Assembly: GCA_019634345.1 (NCBI GenBank)
Contig: JAHQVL010000083.1
Span: 1-38,783, forward strand
From: Rhodothermaceae bacterium
Lineage (GTDB): Bacteria > Bacteroidota > Rhodothermia > Rhodothermales > JAHQVL01
Reading direction: 5' to 3'
Length of the DNA stretch: 38,783 bases
The first letter of the stretch is position 1. Each line of letters starts with the position of its first letter. The notes under the pieces are model-generated. The model made no database searches, was not told where the DNA came from, and saw nothing but the letters and a program-made list of their open reading frames with translations. This document shows positions 25,216 to 34,121 of the stretch, piece by piece. Position numbers and translations under genes: made by a program.

Positions 25216-26286
25216 TTATTTGAGAGAAGGTTGATCCAGCTTATCGATCTCTCTATGCATGATACCGAACCAAAGGGGAGGGAAAAGGGCCATAACGATC
25301 ATGCCAGGGTAGCCAGTAGGCATTTGTGGACTGTCATCATGGTGGCGCAGTACCTGGTATTTTCGACTGGCCTGGTAGTGATGGTCGGAATGGCGCGATA
25401 ATTCAAACAGAAGTAGCCGGCCTATAATGTGGTTCGAATTCCATGAATGATGGGGGAGGGGCCTCTCGTACTTTCCGGTCTCTTTCTGTTTGCGAACAAG
25501 ACCGTAATGCTCAATATAATTGACGGTCTCAAGCAAGAGAATCCCTACAAAGGCGGTGAAAATGAAATAGATCATTGTTGGAACGCTCCATATGAGTCCT
25601 ATTGCAATAAGCAATGTACTCTGAATCACCACGTACCAGATCATTTCGTTGTGAATGGAAAGGACCGCTTTTTTCTTTTTCTTTAGGCGAACAGCTTCAA
25701 GCTTCCAGGCTGAAAAGAAGCTAAAGGTGATACTACGAGCCCAGAACCTGAGTATAGACTCGCCGTACCTGGCAGTTGCCGGGTCATCCGGTGTAGCAAC
25801 TCGTTTATGGTGGCCCCTGTTGTGCTCAATGAAGAAATGCATGTAGAGTGAGGACCCAAGAGCTATTTTCGCCAAAACCCTTTCGAATGATTTGGCCCTA
25901 TGGCCCAGTTCATGCCCTACGTTGATGCCAAACGTACCACACATGATGCCTGTCGACAGAACCAAGCCGATACGTTCATACAGGGCAAGCGCCTCGGTAT
26001 CCACGATGTGTAAGAACCACACTAATAGCGCAAAGTGAATGGGTAAGGTCCCATATATCAACCAATCGTAAAAGGTGTCGCTTTCTGCCAGAGCTTCCTC
26101 CGTAAGCTCCATATTTCGCTCGTCCGGTTTAAGAAAAAGCTCAATAGTGGGGATGAGCCCAAACACATAGACAAAGGGAAAAAACGTCCACGCTCCCTGG
26201 TACGTCAGAGCCACGTACAGAGTGAGCGGGAGGCTTAGTATACTGAGATACTTTAGAGCGTGAATCCGATGTCTGCTCATGATCAA
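25216..26286 (-). CDS. alkB: Alkane 1-monooxygenase (AlkB family)
   Basis: The 356-residue integral-membrane di-iron hydroxylase has all the AlkB histidine boxes: HELGHR (125-130), EHNRGHHKRVATPDDPA (154-170), NYIEHYGL (256-263) and LSRHSDHHYQASRKYQ (296-311), ending with PQMPTGYPGM. About six membrane segments are visible. It inserts oxygen into the terminal carbon of alkanes or related chains and needs rubredoxin and its reductase, neither of which is in this window. A basic stretch (LKKKKK, residues 201-206) lies in a cytoplasmic loop. The gene starts 20 bp after the binding-protein gene, probably in the same transcript. Confidence 0.93.
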   Translation of the reverse strand: MIMSRHRIHALKYLSILSLPLTLYVALTYQGAWTFFPFVYVFGLIPTIELFLKPDERNMELTEEALAESDTFYDWLIYGTLPIHFALLVWFLHIVDTEALALYERIGLVLSTGIMCGTFGINVGHELGHRAKSFERVLAKIALGSSLYMHFFIEHNRGHHKRVATPDDPATARYGESILRFWARSITFSFFSAWKLEAVRLKKKKKAVLSIHNEMIWYVVIQSTLLIAIGLIWSVPTMIYFIFTAFVGILLLETVNYIEHYGLVRKQKETGKYERPLPHHSWNSNHIIGRLLLFELSRHSDHHYQASRKYQVLRHHDDSPQMPTGYPGMIVMALFPPLWFGIMHREIDKLDQPSLK

Positions 26287-26306
26287 TAGACGTGTATGCC
26301 TACAGG

Positions 26307-27275
26307 CTAATTTATTGTAGTATCTTGTAGAGCATGCTCTAATTTGTACATATCTGTGGGAATAAGCACCTCTGCAGGTACTTGCTCACCCCTCATATAC
26401 TGCATTAAAACGTCGACGGTCTTCTCTGCAATCAATAAAGGATGTTGAATAGCGTCTGCATAAATTTTACCGTCTTTTATGGCTCTTCGTCCTTCAGGCT
26501 GTCCATCGACGCTAATGATCTTGACCCCATCAAGACGCTCGGCTTTTTCAAGGGCCGCAACAGCACCAAGAGCGGAAGGATCATTGATCGCAAAGACGCC
26601 AACAAGGTCGGGGTGCGCCTGAATCATATCTTCCATAGCCCGGAATGAAATATCGCGAGACGCACCACCTGGAAGCCTTGATACGATTTCGATGCTAATT
26701 CCTGTTTCTTCTTTATACTCGGCAAGTTCATCCATAAATCCTCTTACCCGAAGAATGACCGACTCTGCCTGTGCGAAATCGAGGATGCCAATATTGCCTC
26801 CACTGCCACCCAAGGCTTCAATCATGGCTTTGCCCGCAACCCGTCCTGCCTGGTAGTTGTCAGTAGCTACATGGGAAACGATGTCTACATCGTCTGATAT
26901 GACTGCAAGATCCGAGGTGAATACAGGAATACCTGCGTCATTGGCTTCTTTTATTGCCGTTACAATGCCTTTTGAATCAACGGGAGCCACAACGATGGCA
27001 TCGACCCCCTGGACGATGAAATCAGAAATTTGATTTTTCTGCTTACTGACGTCATAGTCGCCAGAAACCAGAATCGTTTCGTATCCGTGTTTGGCTGCTT
27101 CATCTCGGATCGCATTACCTAGCTTCATAAAAAAAGGATTCGTCGACGTCATCACCGTTACACCCAGAGTAGGTTGTGTAGTTGAAGATGACTGTGACGA
27201 ATCCTGGCAAGCAGCCAATAAAAGGGAGGCTAAAAGGAGTACATGTAGTGTGCGCGAAGAGAATGAGTCAATCAT
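26307..27275 (-). CDS. Periplasmic sugar-binding-type lipoprotein (RbsB-like, type I fold)
   Basis: The 322-residue lipoprotein has lipobox LLAAC (Cys22). The rest is a two-lobed type I periplasmic binding domain of the ribose/galactose group: LGVTVMTSTNPFFMKLGNAI, VQGVDAIVVAPVDSKGIV, ANDAGIPVFTSDL, TDNYQAGRVAGKAM, VFAINDPSALGAVAALE and ISVDGQPEGRRAIKDGKI. No permease or ATPase gene is adjacent, so it is an orphan here and might serve as a sensor or deliver to a distant transporter. The alkB gene follows 20 bp downstream, an odd pairing for a sugar-binding protein. Confidence 0.88.
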   Translation of the reverse strand: MIDSFSSRTLHVLLLASLLLAACQDSSQSSSTTQPTLGVTVMTSTNPFFMKLGNAIRDEAAKHGYETILVSGDYDVSKQKNQISDFIVQGVDAIVVAPVDSKGIVTAIKEANDAGIPVFTSDLAVISDDVDIVSHVATDNYQAGRVAGKAMIEALGGSGGNIGILDFAQAESVILRVRGFMDELAEYKEETGISIEIVSRLPGGASRDISFRAMEDMIQAHPDLVGVFAINDPSALGAVAALEKAERLDGVKIISVDGQPEGRRAIKDGKIYADAIQHPLLIAEKTVDVLMQYMRGEQVPAEVLIPTDMYKLEHALQDTTIN

Positions 27276-27365
27276 AGCGGGATGGGGTAGATCAATGAAA
27301 ACCGGCTACAAATATAGCCAATTACCAAGTAACTCTAAACCCTTACCCTCGTACACACCGCGGCT

Positions 27366-27905
27366 TTATGCTTTCACTGCTTGAATGTCTAGCGTTAGTT
27401 TTACGTCTTCGGCAACCAGGAGTCCGCCCGCTTCAAGAACCTGGTTCCAGGTAAGCCCGAAGTCCTTGCGATTAAACGTACCTTCTGCTTCAAAAGCTAC
27501 TCGCTGGCCGCCCCATGGATCTGTAGCTGTACCAAGATACTCGACATCCAAAATGATCGACTTTGTTGTATCGCGGATAGTCAGCTCACCGTGAAGCTTG
27601 AAGGCATTCCCATTTAGGTCGGATACACCTGTGCTTTTGAACGTCATGCTGCTGTATGTGGCGACGTCAAAAAAATCGCCTGACTTTAAGTGATGGTCTC
27701 TGTCTTCATTTTTTGTGTTGATCGAGTTTACATCGATGGTAGCAGAAGCACTCAGGGTGTTCAGATCATTGCCATCCATTTCAAGCGCTGCCTCTGCAAC
27801 AGTGAAAGCGCCTTTAACGGTTGATAAGCCAAGGTGCTTGATTTTGAAGCCAATTTCAGAATGTGAGATATCAAGATTGTAAGTATCGAGAGCAGTATTT
27901 GTCAT
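27366..27905 (-). CDS. YceI-family lipid-binding protein
   Basis: 179 residues forming the YceI lipocalin-like barrel: YNLDISHSEIGFKIKHLG, VKGAF, ASATIDVNSINTKNEDRDHHLKSGDFFDV, the ITKP-type ELTIRDTTKSIILDVEYLG, and DFGLTWNQVLEAGGLLV at the end. Unlike E. coli YceI, it has no signal peptide, so it is expected in the cytoplasm. The fold binds isoprenoid-type chains in homologues. Upstream lies a palindrome also found upstream of marR, so the MarR protein probably regulates this gene. Confidence 0.92.
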   Translation of the reverse strand: MTNTALDTYNLDISHSEIGFKIKHLGLSTVKGAFTVAEAALEMDGNDLNTLSASATIDVNSINTKNEDRDHHLKSGDFFDVATYSSMTFKSTGVSDLNGNAFKLHGELTIRDTTKSIILDVEYLGTATDPWGGQRVAFEAEGTFNRKDFGLTWNQVLEAGGLLVAEDVKLTLDIQAVKA

Positions 27906-27931
27906 GATTGGGTAGTAGTTTGAGTTAGTTA

Positions 27932-27947
27932 ATGTGTTTTAACACGT
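27932..27947 (-). promoter_or_regulatory. Palindrome upstream of yceI, likely MarR operator
   Basis: ATGTGTT-TT-AACACGT lies 27-42 bp upstream of the yceI ATG. It matches the palindrome at 28499-28514 at 14 of 16 bases. The position in the promoter region and the adjacent marR gene suggest a MarR site; binding is inferred. Confidence 0.65.
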
Positions 27948-27963
27948 ATTTGGGTAAAAAAAT

Positions 27964-28470
27964 TTAGCAGTCGTCTTTTGCTGGAGCAGTAGAAGTATCG
28001 GAATAGATATAGGAACAGATTCGAATCAAGTGCTCTAAATCAGCATCGTCAATTTTTGCGTCGTATTGTGCATTCAACTCGTTGACCTCATTGTCAATGA
28101 GTTCCAGTAAACCCAGGCCTTTCTGTGTGATCCAATGTAGACTAACACGCCTGTCTGAAGCGGACCGGGTTCTTTTTACCCAGCCTTTTTTTATCATCTG
28201 ATCGATAAGGCGAGTGACGTCTGGAGCAGGGTCGAGCATGCGGTCGATAATATCACACCGAGGATAACCCTCTTCCGGTGCACCGCGAAGGATGCGTAAT
28301 ACGTTATAGTAACTGAACGACAAGCCATATTTCTTAAAAATGGCGTCTGATTCACGGCGAAGGTGTATCCCAGCAACGAGCAGGCTCAACGTTGCTTCGT
28401 GAGCTTTACTTTTAAAAGAAGCATTTTGCTTTATTTTGCGTTGTAGTGGTGATCCCATATCCGTTCTCAT
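27964..28470 (-). CDS. MarR-family transcriptional regulator
   Basis: 168 residues from ATG 28470 with the MarR winged helix: SFSYYNVLRILRGA, RCDIIDRMLDPAPDVTRLIDQMIKKGWV (recognition helix) and RTRSASDRRVSLHWITQKG (the wing with the DRR motif). It should be a dimeric ligand- or redox-responsive repressor. An in-frame ATG at 28512 would put the start codon inside the palindrome at 28499-28514; ATG 28470 leaves that palindrome 29 bp upstream, almost the same distance as the matching palindrome before yceI. ATG 28458 is also possible. Three Cys residues occur in the protein from ATG 28470, including the final residue. Confidence 0.88.
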   Translation of the reverse strand: MRTDMGSPLQRKIKQNASFKSKAHEATLSLLVAGIHLRRESDAIFKKYGLSFSYYNVLRILRGAPEEGYPRCDIIDRMLDPAPDVTRLIDQMIKKGWVKRTRSASDRRVSLHWITQKGLGLLELIDNEVNELNAQYDAKIDDADLEHLIRICSYIYSDTSTAPAKDDC

Positions 28471-28497
28471 GTTTGTCCGATATACGCAGAGGGTATT

Positions 28498-28515
28498 TAT
28501 GTGTTTCAACACATA
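28498..28515. promoter_or_regulatory. Palindrome between marR and divergent lipoprotein gene, likely MarR operator
   Basis: TATGTGTT-TC-AACACATA is a perfect 8+8 palindrome with a 2-nt centre. It is upstream of marR by about 29 bp and overlaps the proposed start of the plus-strand lipoprotein gene, so one site could control both directions. Confidence 0.65.
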
Positions 28516-29305
28516 TAAAAATAATTCAGAAGATTACAGTATTCGCAAGAAGTTAAACGTGATGCTTTTCGCATTACTGTGCATTGCCCTTGTTGGCTGC
28601 GACTCTAATGAGGAGGCGGACCAGGAAACGCTGGCGTCCTATATAGCTTCTTCTTCCTTGCCATTTTCTGATCAACTTATTGCTTGTGCAGGGGGAGGGG
28701 AGCTTGATGACCTGAATCAGCCCGATACACCGATCTCTGTGTACTTTTATCCTATTGAAGGAGCACAGAACTTTAGATATTTTGAGACTACGTCCATCGA
28801 TGATGACCCGGACGATATGGCGCTGTATAGCGAGGTCCGATTAGAGGATGAGCCGTTTTTCAACGGATACCTATGGCGATTTTTGAATGTACCTCTTCAA
28901 GAAGAGCGCTGGTCCCGCGTGGTATTTGAAACAGGCGATAGCTTGCACGTATCAAACGCCATACGATTAAAATATCCTATAAAGCCAACCGATTATGACA
29001 ATACGCAACTCGTCGTTCAATCAAACGGGGTTAATCCTACATTTAGCTGGCCCACAGTGAACGATCAAACGGATGCGATTTATTTTCAAGTGATCTCTGA
29101 TCGTAACGGAAATTTGGTTTCAGGCACGTATACTTTCGAGAAGACATTCACATTTTATGATTTGAGTAACGTGGTGTTAAACATTCGTGATGTTTCTCCA
29201 CCCCCGATGCTCGATATTGATAGCGATTACACATTTACACTGATGACGGTAAGTCGGGATAATTGGGTGAACCTGATAGCGCAGAGGGAATTCTCGACCG
29301 ACTAA
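28499..29305 (+). CDS. Lipoprotein of unknown function
   Basis: Not recognised. The protein has a lipoprotein core RKKLNVMLFALLCIALVGC followed by DSNEEADQ, so it is predicted to be lipid-anchored. The start is uncertain: ATG 28499 has a GAGGG Shine-Dalgarno-like site 5 nt upstream and keeps the RKK charge, whereas ATG 28562 leaves an uncharged leader but clears the palindrome. The mature part (about 225 residues) is acidic and rich in beta-type alternation with aromatic residues; it may form Ig-like strands. It is the first gene of a likely operon with the DUF547 fusion 18 bp downstream. Confidence 0.7.
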   Translation: MCFNTYKNNSEDYSIRKKLNVMLFALLCIALVGCDSNEEADQETLASYIASSSLPFSDQLIACAGGGELDDLNQPDTPISVYFYPIEGAQNFRYFETTSIDDDPDDMALYSEVRLEDEPFFNGYLWRFLNVPLQEERWSRVVFETGDSLHVSNAIRLKYPIKPTDYDNTQLVVQSNGVNPTFSWPTVNDQTDAIYFQVISDRNGNLVSGTYTFEKTFTFYDLSNVVLNIRDVSPPPMLDIDSDYTFTLMTVSRDNWVNLIAQREFSTD

Positions 29306-29323
29306 ATAGATTAGAAATCAACA

Positions 29324-30946
29324 ATGAAAACCCTCCTTGATATAAATACTCGCTCCTGGATGGTACGCCTCGCCGTACTTTTCTTTAGCGTTACTTTAAG
29401 TATTGAAACTGCAAAAGGACAGGATATCAATGCGTTTTACGACGCCGTAGATGCATTCATGGCCACTCATGTAGCCGATGGGCTGGTTGATTACGCAGCC
29501 ATTAAAGACAATCCTGCTGAATTGGATAAGCTGGTCGATACCATTTCTACGTTGGATCGAGGTGCACTGGCTGCAGGTGACGAGAAGGCTTACCTGATTA
29601 ATGCCTACAATGTATTGGTTATCAAAAATGTGGTTGACAACTATCCGACAAACTCGCCTCTGGAAGTTGCGGGCTTTTTTGATAGAGCAAAGTTTGAGGT
29701 CTCGGGGAGTACCTACACCTTGAATGAATTAGAAAAGGGCGATCTGTTTAATGCGTATCCGGATGCTCGCTTGCACTTCGTACTGGTTTGTGCTGCCATA
29801 GGATGTCCTGAATTGATCTCGGAGGCTTATCGAAGCGATACCCTTGACGACATGCTGACAGAAAGAACCCGGGTTGTTCTCAGTAACAGCAAGCACGTCA
29901 ACACGGACGAGCCGGCAAAAAAACACAATGTCTCCGAACTATTTACCTGGTACAAAAAAGATTTTACAGAAGGGGGGACGGATGTAATTGGGTATATCAA
30001 CCAGTTTAGAAATGAGCCTCTCGATACCGATTTTAAATTGGGCACAATTACCTACAACTGGCAACTGAACGATCTAAAAAAAAAAGATCTAAGTGATGCT
30101 GGCACCGATGTGTCTTACAGCACGGGCCTGGATCCCTTTTCGAACCTCCAGGCGTTTACTCCTTCTACGTTGCTTGTTAAAGGGCAGTTTGATGTGAAGG
30201 TATTCAACAACCTCTACACCCAAACGGCTAACTTCAACGATTCTGGCTCCAGGCAGGACGCAGGACGCAGAGACACCTATTTTACAAGCATTATTTCACT
30301 CCAAATTGGGTACTCATCTCGATTGAACTTTGGGCTGGATCTATACCCCAAAGCCGTTAGAGTTGGAAGTGAAGGAAGCTCTGCATTGGATGTGTTGCAA
30401 TTCTCTTCCAACACGAATGCACAAGCGGCTCTGGCTGCTATCGCCCCGAAAGTAAAATTTGTCCCCTTTAAGAACGCGCCACGGCTGGCTACCCAGGTGC
30501 TCTTTTATATTCCAGTTGTTTCTGACCTGGAAGGAAGGGAGAGTGGCCGGCCGTTCTTGGATTTCGATGATTTTCAAACGTGGATTCAGGCTTTTTATGA
30601 TGTGCCTATCAATCCGTCCTTGCTCCTTTATCTGGAAGGTGGCCTGTTCTTCCGATTTGATAACGATGAGGAATTGGTTAACCATGAGGTGACGTATCCA
30701 ATTAAGGGCATATTGAATTATTTCCCTTCGGATAAGCTCACGTTGTATGCTCTTGCCGAATTTACGCCGTCCGCACAATGGCAAGATCCTTCTCTTTTTA
30801 GTACACTGTATACCCAAACAGGGGTTGGAGCTAAATTCCAGATAACCCCACGTTTTGAAATTGAGTCGCTCGTGACCCTATTTCCCTTCGGGGTGAACCG
30901 AGGTGCTGGCCAGACATATAACATTGGCTTCCGCTTCGTAAGGTAA
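29324..30946 (+). CDS. DUF547 domain fused to an outer-membrane beta-barrel
   Basis: 540 residues. After a signal peptide ending AKGQ (about residue 33), residues 35-250 are a DUF547 domain: GLVDYAAIKDNPAELD, KAYLINAYNVLVIKNVVDNYP, DARLHFVLVCAAIGCPEL and HNVSELFTWYKKDF. Residues about 275-540 are a run of amphipathic beta strands ending in the aromatic motif FRFVR, as in outer-membrane porin-like barrels. DUF547 proteins are usually stand-alone exported proteins of unknown function; a covalent barrel is unusual in my experience of the family. The gene is followed 16 bp later by an Omp85-type gene, supporting an outer-membrane location. Confidence 0.78.
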   Translation: MKTLLDINTRSWMVRLAVLFFSVTLSIETAKGQDINAFYDAVDAFMATHVADGLVDYAAIKDNPAELDKLVDTISTLDRGALAAGDEKAYLINAYNVLVIKNVVDNYPTNSPLEVAGFFDRAKFEVSGSTYTLNELEKGDLFNAYPDARLHFVLVCAAIGCPELISEAYRSDTLDDMLTERTRVVLSNSKHVNTDEPAKKHNVSELFTWYKKDFTEGGTDVIGYINQFRNEPLDTDFKLGTITYNWQLNDLKKKDLSDAGTDVSYSTGLDPFSNLQAFTPSTLLVKGQFDVKVFNNLYTQTANFNDSGSRQDAGRRDTYFTSIISLQIGYSSRLNFGLDLYPKAVRVGSEGSSALDVLQFSSNTNAQAALAAIAPKVKFVPFKNAPRLATQVLFYIPVVSDLEGRESGRPFLDFDDFQTWIQAFYDVPINPSLLLYLEGGLFFRFDNDEELVNHEVTYPIKGILNYFPSDKLTLYALAEFTPSAQWQDPSLFSTLYTQTGVGAKFQITPRFEIESLVTLFPFGVNRGAGQTYNIGFRFVR

Positions 30947-30962
30947 TTGCAACCACACCATT

Positions 30963-32264
30963 ATGCCACCTTCAGACCAGCGCATGGGTCCATTCCCTAT
31001 TGCCCCAACACTTGCGTTGGTACTTTTTCTGATTGGATGCCAGCCGGCTTGGGCCCAACCTTTTGTTCGTAGTGTTGAATTCAGAGGAATGCAGCGCACG
31101 AAGGTGTCTTTTCTGCAGCCTTTTCTGCAGACGCGTTCAGGAGAAACCCTGCAAGAGGAACGCATTGCTAGTGATGAACAGACATTACGCAATCTTCAGC
31201 TCTTTGCGTCGGTGTCCAGTGAGGTCATAATTGAAGGGGATGAGGCCCTTGTTTTCTTTGACGTCACGGAGCGGGTAACGCGCATTCCGATTACAAATTT
31301 CGGAGGGATCACAAATAACTTCTGGTTTCAACTAGGCGTTAATGAGTATAACTGGCTGGGGAATGGCGGTTCGTTTGGCGGATATTATCAATATTACGAC
31401 CGCCACTCATTTAAGATCTTTCAGCAATTGCCCCAACTGTTTAGCGAACGATGGGGCATGTCCTATGTGCTTGGGCGGCAATCGACTCGTGAGCCTGCAT
31501 ACTTTCAAGGGGGCACTTCTGAATTTGATGTAGATCGATGGGAAGCGATCGGCATGGTACGGCACGAAATATTCAGGCACCTGGATCGCCACGAATCGTT
31601 GATTTTGGAATTCGGTGGGGGGTATCTCAACGAGATTTACAACCAACGCCCCGGAGCAACCTTTTCTTACGAAGGGGAGACTCATTTCCACAAATACTTC
31701 CTCAGTACGCAACTACTCTATCAGCGGCTCAACTATTTTTTCCACTTTGTATCTGGTTTTGCACCTAGCCTTACATTCCAGCGCGTCGAGACAATCAATC
31801 AGGATGATACGTTCTGGAAAGGCCTGTTTGAGATGCGGTATTATAAGCGCGTTGGCCGCCGAGGTAACCCTGCCATTCGGGTTCGAGCCGGCGTTTCCAG
31901 CAATGACGACTCTCCCTTCGTCCCTTTTGTGCTGGATAGCTATTTAACCGTGAGAGGATCCGGGAATCGGGTTGCCCGTGGCACATCTGAGTTTACCGTA
32001 AATGTAGAGTACCGCCACACGGTGATTGACCGTCAAAAATGGGCCCTACAAACGGTCGTTTTTGTAGACAATTCTGCGTGGCGTCCGGCTGGGGCTCCGC
32101 TATTGGATATGTTTGATTCTGAAAATACGGTGTCTTTTGGCGGCGGCGGTATGCGCTTCTATCTGCAGCGAATTTATAACTTCATCCTTCGCGTTGATTA
32201 CGGAGCAAGTCTAACTGACCCTTCCACAAACGGATTTGTATTAGGAGTCGGGCAGTATTTTTAA
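30963..32264 (+). CDS. Omp85/BamA-TamA-type outer membrane protein, single POTRA
   Basis: 433 residues: signal peptide (AWAQ), one POTRA-like domain at about 33-105 (VRSVEFRGMQRTKVSFLQPFLQTRSGETL...LFASVSSEVIIEGDEALVFFDVTER), then a surface-antigen barrel with the L6 signature YLTVRGSGNRVARGT and terminal GVGQYF ending in Phe. BamA itself is much longer with five POTRAs; this is a short, single-POTRA member of the kind found as accessory outer-membrane factors in Bacteroidota. It forms the end of the three-gene operon beginning at 28499 and may assemble or export the DUF547 barrel. Confidence 0.82.
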   Translation: MPPSDQRMGPFPIAPTLALVLFLIGCQPAWAQPFVRSVEFRGMQRTKVSFLQPFLQTRSGETLQEERIASDEQTLRNLQLFASVSSEVIIEGDEALVFFDVTERVTRIPITNFGGITNNFWFQLGVNEYNWLGNGGSFGGYYQYYDRHSFKIFQQLPQLFSERWGMSYVLGRQSTREPAYFQGGTSEFDVDRWEAIGMVRHEIFRHLDRHESLILEFGGGYLNEIYNQRPGATFSYEGETHFHKYFLSTQLLYQRLNYFFHFVSGFAPSLTFQRVETINQDDTFWKGLFEMRYYKRVGRRGNPAIRVRAGVSSNDDSPFVPFVLDSYLTVRGSGNRVARGTSEFTVNVEYRHTVIDRQKWALQTVVFVDNSAWRPAGAPLLDMFDSENTVSFGGGGMRFYLQRIYNFILRVDYGASLTDPSTNGFVLGVGQYF

Positions 32265-32268
32265 ATGG

Positions 32269-32303
32269 GTTTCGTGTTGCGCGTTTCGTGTTTCGTGTTT
32301 TTC
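32269..32303 (+). repeat. Heptamer array, GTTTCGT type
   Basis: Five units: GTTTCGT, GTTGCGC, GTTTCGT, GTTTCGT, GTTTTTC. It begins 4 nt after the stop codon of the Omp85-type gene and lies 45 bp before ggt. No inverted arm is present. Confidence 0.85.
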
Positions 32304-32347
32304 TTTAAAGGAAAGCAGAATGCACGACCTGAATCATAGAATAGATC

Positions 32348-34045
32348 ATGTTAAAACGCCCTCTACTGGTTTTTCTTTTCTCAACACTCGTACTACCCGT
32401 TTTTGCACAATCGGGTCGATTGCCAGCTCCAGCAAAAAACGGGATGGTGGTTAGTAGTCATTATTTGGCCTCGGAAGTGGGGAATGAGGTGCTTGAGCAA
32501 GGGGGGAACGCAATGGATGCTGCTGTAGCGACTGCTTTCGCACTGGCTGTTACATTGCCCAGGGCTGGCAACATCGGTGGCGGAGGGTTTATTGTCTATC
32601 ACGGTGCGGATGGAGAAGTAACGTCTTTTAACTTCAGGGAAAAGGCGCCTCTCGCTGCAACGGAGAGGATGTACCTTAACAGGTATGATAGGATCATTGA
32701 TAATTCGAATCACGATGGTCCTTTATCTGTTGGTGTACCTGGAACTGTAGCGGGCCTCGCTCTTGCCCACGAACGATTAGGGTCCATGCCGTGGGAGGAT
32801 TTAGTTGCACCTTCTGTATCTCTGGCCGAAGAGGGGTTTCCATTCAGCTGGGAAATGAAGCCTTTTGTAGACATGTTAAGCCGCCGCCCGAAAGCGTATC
32901 CCTCTACGTCTAAGGTATTCTTGAAACCCGGAAACAAGGCCTACGAACCCGGTGAAATCTTGAAACAACCCGATCTTGCAAAAACTCTGGATCGCATTCA
33001 GAAAGAAGGGCACGATGGGTTTTACAAAGGGGAGACTGCTCGCCTGCTGGATCAATTCATGAAGGTGAATGGAGGCCTCATTACAGAGGAAGATTTAGCA
33101 AAATACCAGGCCGTTGAACAAGCACCGATTCATGGTACATACCGCGGATACGATATCTATTCTATGAGCCCTCCAAGCTCCGGGGGTATCGCGGTAGTAA
33201 CGATGCTAAATATTCTGGAGGAATACGACCTCAAAGAGATGGGGCACAACTCGGCTGAATACCTCCATGTAGTTACTGAGTCCATGCGCCGGGCATTTGC
33301 TGACCGCGCTGAGCACGTCGGAGACCCCTTGTTTAATCCAGAAATGCCTGTTGAGCGCTTAATTTCAAAAGAGCATGCTGCTATGCTCCGAGAAGGGATT
33401 TCAATGAACAGGGCGTCTATAAGTGACTCCTCCCTTTTTAACAACCAGCCTTACGAAAGCGAAGAAACCACGCATTTTTCGGTTGTTGATGCGGAAGGGA
33501 ACGCGGTCTCCCTGACGTACACTCTGGAGTATAGCTACGGTTCACGGCTCGTTGTAGATGGTGCGGGCTTTTTGCTCAACAATGAAATGGGCGATTTTAA
33601 CGCCATTCCAGGTGTTACCAATTCGAGCGGAAGGATCGGGACGCCGCCCAACCTGATTGAGCCTGAGAAGCGCATGATCTCAAGCATGACGCCGACCATC
33701 GTTGCGAAAGATGGTAAACCAGTTATCGTTATCGGAGCACCCGGTGGGCGAACGATTATTAATACGGTGCTTCAAGTGATCTTGAACGTTATCGATCATG
33801 AGATGAATATCGGTGAAGCCGTGGAAGCCGGCAGGGTGCATCACCAGTGGTTACCCGATCGAACGGTTATTGAAAAGTGGGCGCTCTCCCCAGACACCAG
33901 GCGGCTCTATGAACTCCTTGGCCACACCACAACCACCAGAGGCTCAATGGGAAGAGCAATGGGCATTTACATCGATCATGATGAAGGCCTGATCTATGGA
34001 GCTGCTGATTCCAGAAGTTTTGATGGCGAAGCGGTAGGGCACTAG
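32348..34045 (+). CDS. ggt: Gamma-glutamyltranspeptidase
   Basis: 565 residues with a signal peptide ending VFAQ. The proenzyme is cut before the catalytic Thr374 in SEETTHFSVVDAEGNAVSL; the first 373 residues form the large subunit and the rest the small. Other landmarks are GGNAMDAAVATAFALAV near the start, GNIGGGGF, SPPSSGGIAV, YGSRLVVDGAGFLLNNEM and PGGRTIINT. It hydrolyses glutathione and transfers the gamma-glutamyl group in the periplasm or outside. Length is typical. Placement after a heptamer array and before an unrelated exported protein gives no clear operon. Confidence 0.95.
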   Translation: MLKRPLLVFLFSTLVLPVFAQSGRLPAPAKNGMVVSSHYLASEVGNEVLEQGGNAMDAAVATAFALAVTLPRAGNIGGGGFIVYHGADGEVTSFNFREKAPLAATERMYLNRYDRIIDNSNHDGPLSVGVPGTVAGLALAHERLGSMPWEDLVAPSVSLAEEGFPFSWEMKPFVDMLSRRPKAYPSTSKVFLKPGNKAYEPGEILKQPDLAKTLDRIQKEGHDGFYKGETARLLDQFMKVNGGLITEEDLAKYQAVEQAPIHGTYRGYDIYSMSPPSSGGIAVVTMLNILEEYDLKEMGHNSAEYLHVVTESMRRAFADRAEHVGDPLFNPEMPVERLISKEHAAMLREGISMNRASISDSSLFNNQPYESEETTHFSVVDAEGNAVSLTYTLEYSYGSRLVVDGAGFLLNNEMGDFNAIPGVTNSSGRIGTPPNLIEPEKRMISSMTPTIVAKDGKPVIVIGAPGGRTIINTVLQVILNVIDHEMNIGEAVEAGRVHHQWLPDRTVIEKWALSPDTRRLYELLGHTTTTRGSMGRAMGIYIDHDEGLIYGAADSRSFDGEAVGH

Positions 34046-34121
34046 TACTGATTGAATCCTCTATTTGGGCCGTGGCGTACATAGAGTAATAGCAGTCATT
34101 CTTCGTTCAATGCCCACATCC

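Noticed and set aside
30341..30817. 158-codon minus-strand ORF
   Set aside because: It lies wholly inside the DUF547/barrel gene and has no leader or known motif.
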